Shown here: piece after piece, positions 27,450 through 34,374 of the stretch
Layout: each line of letters begins with the position of its first letter
How positions within the stretch are numbered: the stretch's first letter is position 1
Assembly: GCA_021817825.1 (NCBI GenBank)
Contig: JAKAFS010000028.1
Coordinates: forward strand, 1-41,546
DNA from: Deltaproteobacteria bacterium
Lineage (GTDB): Bacteria; Desulfobacterota; Syntrophia; Syntrophales; UBA5619
DNA length: 41,546 bases
Reading direction: 5' to 3'
The notes under the pieces: generated by a model
What the model was told of the DNA's origin: nothing
The model's database searches: none
Seen by the model: only the letters and a program-made list of their open reading frames with translations
Position numbers and translations under genes: made by a program

Positions 27450-27644
27450 ATGGCTGACAACAGAAAAAGATGGATCCGGCCGCAACTGATCGTCCTGGGC
27501 CGGGGAACGCCGGAAGAGAGCGTCCTTGCGGCCTGCAAGACCCAGAAAATATCGGGCCCGGCATCCACCAAAAAAATATGCAAGAAAAAAAGCGGCGCCT
27601 CTGCTTGCAAGACCCAGTGCAGCGCAATTTCCGCAACGTCTTAG
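27450..27644 (+). CDS. Candidate RiPP precursor peptide (Cys/Lys-rich core, C-terminal Ser)
   Basis: A 64-residue peptide. GAGGAGAGG sits about 5 nt before the ATG at 27,450, which favours this start over an in-frame ATG 21 nt upstream. The N-terminal half looks like a leader: a basic start (MADNRKRW), a β-strand-prone RPQLIVLG, then the acidic turn TPEES and VLAA. The C-terminal part looks like a core, with Cys29, Cys44, Cys53 and Cys57, many Lys, Ser and Thr, and a Ser at the very C-terminus. ACKTQ occurs twice (residues 28-32 and 52-56), encoded by an exact 12-nt direct repeat at 27,534-27,545 and 27,606-27,617. There is no signal peptide or transmembrane helix. Three radical SAM/SPASM enzymes and a PqqD-like protein follow on the same strand. 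I know no named family with certainty. Confidence 0.75.
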   Translation: MADNRKRWIRPQLIVLGRGTPEESVLAACKTQKISGPASTKKICKKKSGASACKTQCSAISATS

Positions 27645-27663
27645 GTCTTCCCTTGATCTTTGC

Positions 27664-27687
27664 CCGGGCGGACCGCCGGCCGGTTTT
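27664..27687 (+). terminator. Possible attenuator between precursor and modifying genes
   Basis: A GC-rich hairpin (CCGG, a bulged G, CG; loop GAC; CGCCGG) spans 27,664-27,679. A second CCGG follows and then TTTT at 27,684-27,687. Partial termination here would yield more precursor than enzyme mRNA, as is common in RiPP operons. The stem is short and the T run brief, so this is tentative. Confidence 0.25.
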
Positions 27688-27716
27688 CCCCGCTCTTTCG
27701 GGAGTCGAGGCGGCTG

Positions 27717-29708
27717 ATGCCTCCCATTGATATCTTTGCCATGCAACCCTACACAACCATAAAGGGGTCACCTGTCCCGCGCCTCCCGCTGGAAGGGGAC
27801 CTCGACCTGACCTACCGCTGCAACTGCAACTGCCGGCACTGCTGGGTGCGGCTGCCGGAAAACCACCGGGCCGCTCAACGGGAAGTCTCTTTTGAGCAGA
27901 TCGTCCGGATGGCCGACGAAGCCCGGGCCATGGGATGCCGCCGCTGGTCGATCTCCGGCGGGGAGCCCATGCTCCGGCCTGATTTTACAGAGATCTTCAA
28001 TTGTCTCACACGCAATTCCCTGCCCTATCTGCTGAACACCAACGGCACGCTGATCACCCCAGCCATCGCCAGACTGCTGAAGCGCAAAGGGGCCAAGATG
28101 ATCGCCCTTTATGGGGCCACAGCGGCCACCCACGATCACATCACCCGCACTCCCGGATCCTTCGCGGCAGTGATGCAGGGCTTCGCCTATCTAAGAGAGG
28201 CCAAGACCGGGTTCACCGTCCAGATCATCGTCCTGCGCGACAATCATCATGAACTCGACGCCATGGTCCGCCTTGCCCTTTCCCTGTCCCCCTCTTACCG
28301 GCTGGGAGCCCCGTGGCTCTACCTGTCCGCCGCCCGGAATGCCGCCCGGAACAGGGAAATCGCCTGCCAGCGACTGGGTCCGGTCGATGCCATCCCCCTC
28401 GATCCGCCCGATACCCTCGACGACGGAGAAGACCGGCGGCCCGCACCGGCAGCGGCGCCGCCCGAGGGAGGACACCCCTCCGGGCGGAACGATCGCCTCT
28501 TCGCAGCCTGCATCGATGGAGGCCGCGATTTCCACATCGATCCTTACGGGGGCATGACCTTCTGCCCCTTCATCAAGGATCCCGCCCTGCGCTACAGCTT
28601 GCCGCAGGGGAGCTTTGAGGAGGCCTGGGAGCGGTTCATCCCCTCGCTGGCCGACAAGATCCGGGGAGAGCAGGAGTACCGGGAAGGCTGCGGCCGCTGC
28701 GCCAAACGCGAGGACTGCCGATGGTGCCCCGCCTATGGCTGGCTGGAGCAGGGCCGGTATTCGGCGAAGGTCCCCTATCTCTGCCAACTGGCCGACGAGA
28801 CACGGTCCTATAGAGAAAACTGGCGGCGCCGGCACCGCCGATATTTCGGGATTGCGGGCATCACCGTCCGGGTGGATTCCGACCTCCCCTTTACGGAAAC
28901 GACCCTGGCCCCAAAGTTCAAGCCCTTTGAGGTGGACGGCCCCGGTCCGGAGATGATCTCCCTGCGCCATCACTTTTCCCTCGCGGGGCTGAATCTCTCT
29001 GCCCTTGGACAGGAGGTCTACCGCCGGGTGCCCTGGGCGATCTACCGCCGAAAGGGGTCCTGGATATACCTGGGCATCGCCGCCCGACGGAGCGACAAAT
29101 CTCTCCATGCAGCGGCGGAATTCAACGCTGACCATACCCGGGGACGGATCTATCACCCCGATGGGGAGAACTTTCTTCAGGGAAACCTCCATGCCCTGAC
29201 CCTCTTCTCCTCCGATCAGATCATCCTGGCGCCGGCCTTGGCCGATCGCGAAGCCTGCTTCTTCCATGCCGCGGGACTGGAGATCGACGGGAAAGGCTTC
29301 CTTCTCGTGGGACACTCCGGCGCCGGGAAGACCACGGCGGCCACCCTGCTGAAAAGCCGGGGGACGGTGCTCTGCGACGACCGCATCATTGTGCGCCGCT
29401 GGCCGGACGGCCTGCGCATTCACGGCACATGGAGCCACGGCGACCTGGCCGATGTCTCCGCCGCCTCCGCGCCGCTGACCGCCGTTCTTTTTCTCGACCA
29501 GGCGAGGGCCAACCGCCTCGTCGCCATCCCGAAGGGCATCGAAACGGCACGGCTTCTTTCCCTCTATGTGGTCAAATCGCTAGCCACCGCCGACTGGTGG
29601 GAAAAGACCCTCTCCCTGATTGAAAACATCGCAGGGGAGGTCCCCGCCTACCGGCTGGAGTTCGACAAAAGCGGCCGCATCGCGGAGGCGATCGGGAAAC
29701 TCCTTTGA
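27717..29708 (+). CDS. Radical SAM/SPASM enzyme fused to an HPr-kinase-like domain
   Basis: 663 residues from the ATG at 27,717, which has GAGG 6 nt upstream and is preferred over a TTG at 27,660. The radical SAM domain (about 25-220) has the 4Fe-4S motif CNCNCRHC (Cys35, Cys39, Cys42) and the SISGGEPMLRPDF strand. A SPASM-type domain (about 265-360) has Cys265, 283, 325, 328, 334, 337 and 356 for auxiliary clusters. From about 380 an HPr-kinase/phosphorylase-like P-loop domain follows: Walker A GHSGAGKTT (532-540), LCDDRIIV and HGTWSHGD, all as in PadeK-type peptide kinases. The fusion suggests that one protein both forms a radical-type crosslink and phosphorylates a Ser on the same peptide. 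The domain resembles ScmC of the SynChlorMet cassette from memory, which a profile search should confirm. Confidence 0.85.
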   Translation: MPPIDIFAMQPYTTIKGSPVPRLPLEGDLDLTYRCNCNCRHCWVRLPENHRAAQREVSFEQIVRMADEARAMGCRRWSISGGEPMLRPDFTEIFNCLTRNSLPYLLNTNGTLITPAIARLLKRKGAKMIALYGATAATHDHITRTPGSFAAVMQGFAYLREAKTGFTVQIIVLRDNHHELDAMVRLALSLSPSYRLGAPWLYLSAARNAARNREIACQRLGPVDAIPLDPPDTLDDGEDRRPAPAAAPPEGGHPSGRNDRLFAACIDGGRDFHIDPYGGMTFCPFIKDPALRYSLPQGSFEEAWERFIPSLADKIRGEQEYREGCGRCAKREDCRWCPAYGWLEQGRYSAKVPYLCQLADETRSYRENWRRRHRRYFGIAGITVRVDSDLPFTETTLAPKFKPFEVDGPGPEMISLRHHFSLAGLNLSALGQEVYRRVPWAIYRRKGSWIYLGIAARRSDKSLHAAAEFNADHTRGRIYHPDGENFLQGNLHALTLFSSDQIILAPALADREACFFHAAGLEIDGKGFLLVGHSGAGKTTAATLLKSRGTVLCDDRIIVRRWPDGLRIHGTWSHGDLADVSAASAPLTAVLFLDQARANRLVAIPKGIETARLLSLYVVKSLATADWWEKTLSLIENIAGEVPAYRLEFDKSGRIAEAIGKLL

Positions 29709-29774
29709 GATTTTGAGTCGCCGACGGCGCCTCGCAATAACCTTTTTCCCAGGTCTCGATAGGCGAATCAGCCC

Positions 29775-30959
29775 ATGACTGAACATCCGTACGTCGTAAA
29801 TCATGGCCCAGAGGTCGATTTTCCCTGGAAGTCGGGAGGCCCCCCTGCGGACCGCCTCGACCTCGAATTGACGGAACGCTGCAACAACAGCTGCCTCCAT
29901 TGCTGCATCAACCGGCCCGCCGCGGACAAGCAGGCGCGTGACCGCGAACTCGATACCGACGGCTGGAAGGAGGTCCTCCGCCAGGCCGCCGGGATGGGGG
30001 TCCTGACCGTCCGCATGACCGGAGGGGAACCGCTTTTGCGGAAAGATTTCCCCGAGATCTATCTCGCAGCCCGCCGCCTGGGACTCAAGGTGCTGTTATT
30101 TACCAACGCCCGCCTGATCACGCCGGAAATCGCCGGGCTTTTTGCCGAGATTCCCCCCCGCGAAGCGATCGAGATCTCGGCCTACGGAATGAGGCGGGAA
30201 TCCTACGAGGCGGTCACGGAAAGCGCCGGCTCCTACGCCGGATTCAGGAACGGCGTCCAGTGCCTTATCGACAGGAAAATCCCTTTCGTGGTAAAAGGCG
30301 CCCTGCTGCCGCCGAACGAGGGTGAAAGGGAGGAATTTGCCGCCTGGGCGGCTGCGACCTCCCGGATGGATGCACCGCCCTCTTATGCCCTGTTCTTGGA
30401 ACTGCGGGGACGGAGGGATTCGGAGGCCAAAAATCGCCGAATCCGTAGTCTGCGGCTTTCGCCCGCAGCGGCACTGGCGGTTCTGGCAGATCCTCCGGAG
30501 GATTATCGCCGGGAAATGGCTCAGTTCCTGGGTCGATTCACGGCGCCTCCCGGGGACCGCCTCTTCACCTGCGGCGTCGGCCCCGGATGCGTGGATGCCT
30601 ACGGCGTTTTTCAGCCCTGTATGGGACTTCGCGATCCCGAATTGACATTTGACCTGAAAAACGGCACCCTGAAAGAGGCCGTCGCGTCGCTGCTTCCCCG
30701 GCTCCGGAAAATGCGGGCGACCGACCCGCTCTATCTCGAACGGTGCGCCCGCTGTTTTCTCCGGGGACTTTGCGAGCAGTGTCCCGCACGATCGTGGTCC
30801 GAGCACGGCACCCTGGACAGGCCGGTCGACTATTGCTGCCAGGTGGCCCACGCCCAGGCCCGTTTTTTGGGGCTTCTCGACGACGGTCAGTGGGCCTGGG
30901 AGGTCCGGGACGCACCGGAAAGGATTCACCAATGGCAAAGGAGGGCAACCACCCCATGA
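29775..30959 (+). CDS. Radical SAM/SPASM peptide-modifying enzyme (PqqE-like)
   Basis: A 394-residue enzyme. The radical SAM 4Fe-4S motif is CNNSCLHC (Cys36, Cys40, Cys43), followed by VRMTGGEPLLRKDFPEI and LLFTNARLI. The C-terminal SPASM region has many Cys: FTCGVGPGC, FQPC, CARCFLRGLCEQCPA and YCCQVAHA, consistent with two auxiliary clusters. The closing CPA ... CCQVAH pattern is shared with the other two SPASM enzymes of the cassette, so the three are paralogues. It starts 66 nt after the fusion gene, and its stop overlaps the PqqD-like gene by 4 nt. Expected chemistry is thioether or C-C bond formation on the precursor. The exact bond is unknown. Confidence 0.87.
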   Translation: MTEHPYVVNHGPEVDFPWKSGGPPADRLDLELTERCNNSCLHCCINRPAADKQARDRELDTDGWKEVLRQAAGMGVLTVRMTGGEPLLRKDFPEIYLAARRLGLKVLLFTNARLITPEIAGLFAEIPPREAIEISAYGMRRESYEAVTESAGSYAGFRNGVQCLIDRKIPFVVKGALLPPNEGEREEFAAWAAATSRMDAPPSYALFLELRGRRDSEAKNRRIRSLRLSPAAALAVLADPPEDYRREMAQFLGRFTAPPGDRLFTCGVGPGCVDAYGVFQPCMGLRDPELTFDLKNGTLKEAVASLLPRLRKMRATDPLYLERCARCFLRGLCEQCPARSWSEHGTLDRPVDYCCQVAHAQARFLGLLDDGQWAWEVRDAPERIHQWQRRATTP

Positions 30960-31264
30960 CCCAGATAGGACCGACAACGATCTTTTCCCACTCCGACAAC
31001 GTGGTGGCCAGAGAAATCGACGGCAGTTTGATCATCGTTCCCCTCACCTCCGGGGTGGGCGACCTGGAGGACGATCTCTTTTCCCTGAATGAAACGGGCA
31101 CGGAAATCTGGAACCTGCTGGACGGCCGCAACACCATCCGAGAGGCGATCGCGATTCTGGAGAAGCGATACCAGGGCCGCCCGGACGAAATCGCAGCGGA
31201 CGTCGCCGGCATCGTCGAAGAACTGCTGAAAAGGAGAATGATTGTCGAAGCCACCGCTGCCTGA
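30956..31264 (+). CDS. PqqD-like peptide chaperone (RiPP recognition element)
   Basis: A 102-residue PqqD-family protein. The ATG at 30,956 overlaps the preceding stop (ATGA), with AAAGGAGG 11 nt upstream. An in-frame ATG at 30,932 is the alternative. The family pattern is clear: VVAREIDGSLIIVPL, the LEDDLFSLNETGTEIWNLLDG core, then a helical half with REAIAILEKRY and VAGIVEELLKRRMI. In PQQ and many other RiPP systems this fold binds the leader peptide as an added β-strand and presents it to a radical SAM/SPASM enzyme. Its place between two such enzymes supports that role. The likely ligand is RPQLIVLG in the 64-residue precursor. Confidence 0.85.
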   Translation: MTQIGPTTIFSHSDNVVAREIDGSLIIVPLTSGVGDLEDDLFSLNETGTEIWNLLDGRNTIREAIAILEKRYQGRPDEIAADVAGIVEELLKRRMIVEATAA

Positions 31265-31772
31265 AGATCAATCTCCCGTCAGCAGAAAAAAGGTCTTGCC
31301 CCTTTCGGGAAAGGCCCTGCGCGAACTGATGCAGGCCGTGCACGCCAAGGGACGTCTTTTCCGTTTCAGCGCCGGCGGCCACAGCATGGCCCCCTTCATC
31401 AAAGACGGAGACGTGCTCTTGGTCGCCCCCCCCTCGGCATCTCTGCCGGGTCCGGGGGATGTGCTCGCCTTTCTCCACCCCGCGACGCACCGTTTCTGCA
31501 TTCACAGGGTCCTGACCGTTGATGGGGATGGCCTGCTTCTCCAGGGGGACAACCTGCCGCAAAGACCGGACGGAATCCTCCCCCGGGAGGCGGTCCTGGG
31601 CAAGGTGACGAAGGTGGAGCGCCATGGCCAAAGGGTCCGCCTGGGACTCGGCCCGGAACGCCGCCTGATCGCCTTTCTGAGCCGGCACGGCCTGCTGCCG
31701 ACGTTCCGGCGGCATGTCGGCCCCCTGTATCGCTGTTTCAAAAGGAGACCACGGCCTTGCGCAAAGGGTTAG
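31242..31772 (+). CDS. Soluble S24/S26-family (signal-peptidase-like) protease
   Basis: A 176-residue protein starting at TTG 31,242, with AAGGAG 6 nt upstream. It overlaps the PqqD-like gene by 23 nt. The S26 box is GGHSMAPFIKDGD with Ser48 as nucleophile. The partner position reads FCIHRV with His88, so a Ser-His dyad as in archaeal/ER-type signal peptidases is likelier than the bacterial Ser-Lys dyad. QGDNLPQRPD matches the conserved late motif. No transmembrane anchor is visible at either end, unlike ordinary type I signal peptidases, so it is probably cytoplasmic or peripheral. Its place inside the cassette makes it the best candidate leader peptidase for the precursor. Confidence 0.78.
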   Translation: MSKPPLPEDQSPVSRKKVLPLSGKALRELMQAVHAKGRLFRFSAGGHSMAPFIKDGDVLLVAPPSASLPGPGDVLAFLHPATHRFCIHRVLTVDGDGLLLQGDNLPQRPDGILPREAVLGKVTKVERHGQRVRLGLGPERRLIAFLSRHGLLPTFRRHVGPLYRCFKRRPRPCAKG

Positions 31773-32920
31773 TTTCCTTCCGACCGCTGCCCGACTTTCC
31801 CCTCTGGAACCGGCTCGGCAACAAGCGGATACCCCTCTCCTTCGAGTTGGAGGTCACGGCCCGCTGCAACAACGACTGCCGCCACTGCTATATCAACCTC
31901 CCCGCCGACGACCGGTCCGCCCTGGGGGAGGAGATGACGGCGACGGAAATCGGCGCTCTTGCCGACCAGGCCGTTTCCCTCGGCTCTCTCTGGTGCCTGC
32001 TCACCGGCGGCGAGCCCCTGCTCAGGGAGGATTTCAGCGATCTGTACCGGATGCTGAAAAAAAAAGGACTGCTCGTTTCCCTCTTTACCAACGCCTGCCT
32101 GATCACGGCAGAGCACGTCGCGCTGTTCAGGACGTATCCCCCCCGCGACATCGAGATCACCGTCTACGGCGCAACCGAAGCGACCTACGAGCGGGTCACC
32201 CGTATCCCCGGCTCCTACGCCGCCTTCCGCCGCGGCCTGACTTTGCTGAAGGAGGGCGGCATCAAGGCGGATCTCAAGGCGATGGCGCTCCGCTCCAACG
32301 TACACGAATTTCCGGCCATTGCCCGTTTTTGCCGGGAATGGTCCACAAACCCATTCCGCTATGATCCGCTCCTGCAATTGCGTTTTGATGGAAATGCCGA
32401 GAGAAATGATGAAATAGGCAACGAACGGTTGACTGCCGAAGAGATCGTGGCAATCGAGACGGCCGATCCCGAGCGGTCGGCGGCGCTACAGAAGCGATGC
32501 GCTCAGGTGGATCGCCTGCCGCCCGCCCAGGAACTGACGGATCGCCTTTTTCAATGCGGCACCGGGAGCGGCAGCTTTGTCGTCAGCTGCAACGGCCTTT
32601 TTCGCCTCTGCTCCGCCCTCTGGCAACCGGATTGCCTCTATGACCTGCGCCGGGGAACCCTGGCCGAGGCCTGGCTTGCCTTCACCCCCGCCGTCCTGGC
32701 AAGGACGTCAAAAAACCCCGGTTATCTGGAAAAGTGCCGGCTCTGCCCGCTCATGAACCAGTGCCAATGGTGTCCCGCCCAGGCCTATCTGGAATGCGGG
32801 CAGCTGGATGAGTGGTGCGCCTATTATTGCCAGGTGGCGCACCGCCGCTCGGAAGCCTTCGGGAAAAGGAAAAACGCCGCCCCGGGAGTCCCTGCCCGTA
32901 AAGGCAGGGTTGAGGCGTAA
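31757..32920 (+). CDS. Radical SAM/SPASM peptide-modifying enzyme
   Basis: A 387-residue enzyme from TTG 31,757, with AAAGGAG 9 nt upstream and a 16-nt overlap with the protease gene. The 4Fe-4S motif is CNNDCRHC (Cys37, Cys41, Cys44), followed by CLLTGGEPLLREDF and SLFTNACLI. The SPASM region has FQCGTGSGSFVVSC, FRLCSALW, CRLCPLMNQCQWCPA and YYCQVAH. It is clearly a paralogue of the enzyme at 29,775 and closes the operon. Two stand-alone SPASM enzymes plus the fused one imply more than one modification on the peptide, or more than one substrate. It ends 29 bp before the convergent ATPase gene. Confidence 0.87.
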   Translation: MRKGLVSFRPLPDFPLWNRLGNKRIPLSFELEVTARCNNDCRHCYINLPADDRSALGEEMTATEIGALADQAVSLGSLWCLLTGGEPLLREDFSDLYRMLKKKGLLVSLFTNACLITAEHVALFRTYPPRDIEITVYGATEATYERVTRIPGSYAAFRRGLTLLKEGGIKADLKAMALRSNVHEFPAIARFCREWSTNPFRYDPLLQLRFDGNAERNDEIGNERLTAEEIVAIETADPERSAALQKRCAQVDRLPPAQELTDRLFQCGTGSGSFVVSCNGLFRLCSALWQPDCLYDLRRGTLAEAWLAFTPAVLARTSKNPGYLEKCRLCPLMNQCQWCPAQAYLECGQLDEWCAYYCQVAHRRSEAFGKRKNAAPGVPARKGRVEA

Positions 32921-32942
32921 TGGGATGCCCCGCCTGCCGGGG
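32890..32942. terminator. Hairpin region between convergent operons
   Basis: Two perfect stems occur at the end of the cassette: CCCTGCC/GGCAGGG with a 6-nt loop (32,890-32,909) and CCCCG/CGGGG with a 5-nt loop (32,928-32,942). CCTGCC recurs in the second loop region, so alternative pairing is possible. No T run follows, so termination strength is uncertain. Confidence 0.35.
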
Positions 32943-32949
32943 AGTGGGA

Positions 32950-33744
32950 CTACAGGGAATCCTTGTTGACCTTCTTGATCACATCGCTATCGATCCTCTC
33001 CAACTTGGTGCTGAAACCGATGAGCAGGGCAAGATCGCAGACGTTGTTGACTTTTCGCGGGACACCCTCGGAATAATTATAGATCTCCTCGATCGCTGCG
33101 GCAGTGAAGATCTCCTCCTTCCGGCCGGCCTTCTCCAGGCGAAAGGCGATGTAGTTTCGTGTATCCTCCATGCTCAGAGGATTGAGATGGTAACGGATGG
33201 CGATGCGTTGATCGAGCTGTTTGTAAGCCCGGATCTTGTCCCGCAATTCGGGCTGACCGATGAGGACCAGATTCAGCAGATAGCGGTCGTTGAGCTGAAA
33301 GTTCAGGAGCAGCCGTATCTCTTCGAAGGTTTCCTGGTAGATCAGCTGGGCTTCGTCGATGATAAAGAGCGTCATTCGCCCCTTCTCCATGTTTTCCAGC
33401 ATGCGGTCGTTCAGCAGCTTCAGCAGATCGGCTTTGGAGTCGGAGTGCGGGTTCAGGCCGATCTGGTAGAGCGCCTCCTTCAGGAAATCGATGGGCACCA
33501 AAGAGGGGTTCGTGATCAGGCCGATGTCGAATTCGGAGTCGGCCAATTGCTGGATGAAAACCCGGCTCAAGGTGGTCTTCCCGCACCCCACCTCGCCGGT
33601 CAGCAGAACCGCCCCTTTGTTGCGTTTGGTCGCATAGACCAGCCGAACGAGCGCCTCTTCGTGCTCGGAGGAATAATACATGAATTCGGGATCAGGCACA
33701 TTCTCGAAGGGATATTTTTGGAAGCCCCAGTACCCTAAATACAT
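32950..33744 (-). CDS. ExeA/GspA-like AAA ATPase
   Basis: A 264-residue P-loop ATPase from the ATG at 33,744 (MYLGYWGFQKYPFEN), with GGAGG about 10 nt upstream. The N-terminal GFQKYPFENVPDP opening is the hallmark of the ExeA/GspA and exosortase-associated ATPase group. Walker A is GEVGCGKTT (50-58) and Walker B is MTLFIIDEAQ (124-133). LIGQPELRDKI follows as the sensor region, and the Arg in QLDQRIAIRYHL fits the arginine-finger position. The C-terminal helical part (GVPRKVNNVCDLAL) is complete, and the periplasmic extension of longer ExeA proteins is absent. It overlaps the phosphatase gene by 10 nt. Such ATPases sit in many exopolysaccharide/exosortase loci with unclear function. Confidence 0.85.
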   Translation of the reverse strand: MYLGYWGFQKYPFENVPDPEFMYYSSEHEEALVRLVYATKRNKGAVLLTGEVGCGKTTLSRVFIQQLADSEFDIGLITNPSLVPIDFLKEALYQIGLNPHSDSKADLLKLLNDRMLENMEKGRMTLFIIDEAQLIYQETFEEIRLLLNFQLNDRYLLNLVLIGQPELRDKIRAYKQLDQRIAIRYHLNPLSMEDTRNYIAFRLEKAGRKEEIFTAAAIEEIYNYSEGVPRKVNNVCDLALLIGFSTKLERIDSDVIKKVNKDSL

Positions 33745-34193
33745 TTTCTCATTTCCTCCACCGCCAGAGAGATCTCTGCAAAACATAAACGATAATCAAA
33801 AATGGAACGCCGATAAGGATCCTTGATGTCCTGGCTGCCGCCATCCCGATGCCGAGCGGGCAAATAGGATTTCAACAGCCGCACCTTATCCCGGACCGCG
33901 GGGTATCGCTCCCCGAGCCGCTGCGCCTGTTCCTCTTCCATCGTCACGATCAGATCCGCCGCCGCAACGAGCCCCTCAGTCACCATCCGGGACTGATGGC
34001 CTTCATCGTCGATGCCGTTCTCTCGCAGGATCCGCCTTGCCGTGGGATCGGCAGGCGCCCCGTGCATGTCCAGAAGCCCGGCCGATGCGATCTCCCTGCC
34101 GGCCTGGACGTCGCGGGACCACTTGCTCTTCAACAGGCGCTCGGCCATGAAGCTGCGCACGATATTGGCGTTGCAGACGAAGAGAATCCTCAC
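33735..34193 (-). CDS. Low-molecular-weight protein tyrosine phosphatase
   Basis: A 152-residue LMW-PTP. The active-site loop VCNANIVRS holds the nucleophile Cys7 and Arg13 in C-x5-R-S form. The usual Gly is Ala9 and the second Cys of many members is Val12. The general acid is Asp125 in DIKDPYR. Enzymes of the Wzb/Etp type remove phosphate from the Tyr cluster of Wzc and thereby reset chain-length control. The Wzc-type kinase gene is some 12 kb away in the same orientation, so this is its most likely partner. It starts the two-gene unit that includes the ExeA-like ATPase. Confidence 0.88.
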   Translation of the reverse strand: MRILFVCNANIVRSFMAERLLKSKWSRDVQAGREIASAGLLDMHGAPADPTARRILRENGIDDEGHQSRMVTEGLVAAADLIVTMEEEQAQRLGERYPAVRDKVRLLKSYLPARHRDGGSQDIKDPYRRSIFDYRLCFAEISLAVEEMRKCI

Positions 34194-34231
34194 GAATGGG
34201 CAACCTACAGCAAAGGTGATTTAGATAGTAC

Positions 34232-34259
34232 ATTGTATACGTTAAAAAAAATTATTCAA
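34232..34259 (-). promoter_or_regulatory. Promoter of the phosphatase/ATPase unit
   Basis: On the minus strand TTGAAT (34,254-34,259) is followed after 16 nt by TACAAT (34,232-34,237). The leader would be about 30 nt to the ATG at 34,193. The surrounding A/T-rich run fits a promoter in an otherwise GC-rich region. Confidence 0.5.
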
Positions 34260-34334
34260 GTTTTTTATAGGTCAGCGCTGCCGGCAAACGCCTCCCTTGC
34301 ATCTGCGCCCGTCCCGATGTAAAAGAGAAGCAGC

Positions 34335-34348
34335 GGGGCTACGGCCCC
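34335..34348 (+). other. GGGGC-TACG-GCCCC hairpin in the thiM leader
   Basis: A perfect 5-bp G/C stem closed by a C(TACG)G loop, the stable UNCG-type tetraloop, ends about 26 nt before the thiM start. No T run follows, so it is not an obvious terminator. It may influence mRNA stability or ribosome access. The conserved elements of a TPP riboswitch are not visible around it. Confidence 0.4.
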
Positions 34349-34374
34349 ATCCATCTTTGGAGGTCGGACGTATC

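Noticed and set aside
27534-27617. Short direct repeat read as a CRISPR or mobile-element remnant
   Set aside because: Only two 12-nt copies exist, both in frame within the precursor gene and encoding the same residues. Internal gene duplication explains them.
28191-29438. Long minus-strand open frame opposite the radical SAM/kinase fusion
   Set aside because: No domain-like pattern and no ribosome binding site. The plus-strand frame contains two clear enzyme domains.
34194-34374. TPP riboswitch upstream of thiM
   Set aside because: The CTGAGA-type and other conserved thi-box segments are absent. Only a short UNCG-capped hairpin is visible.
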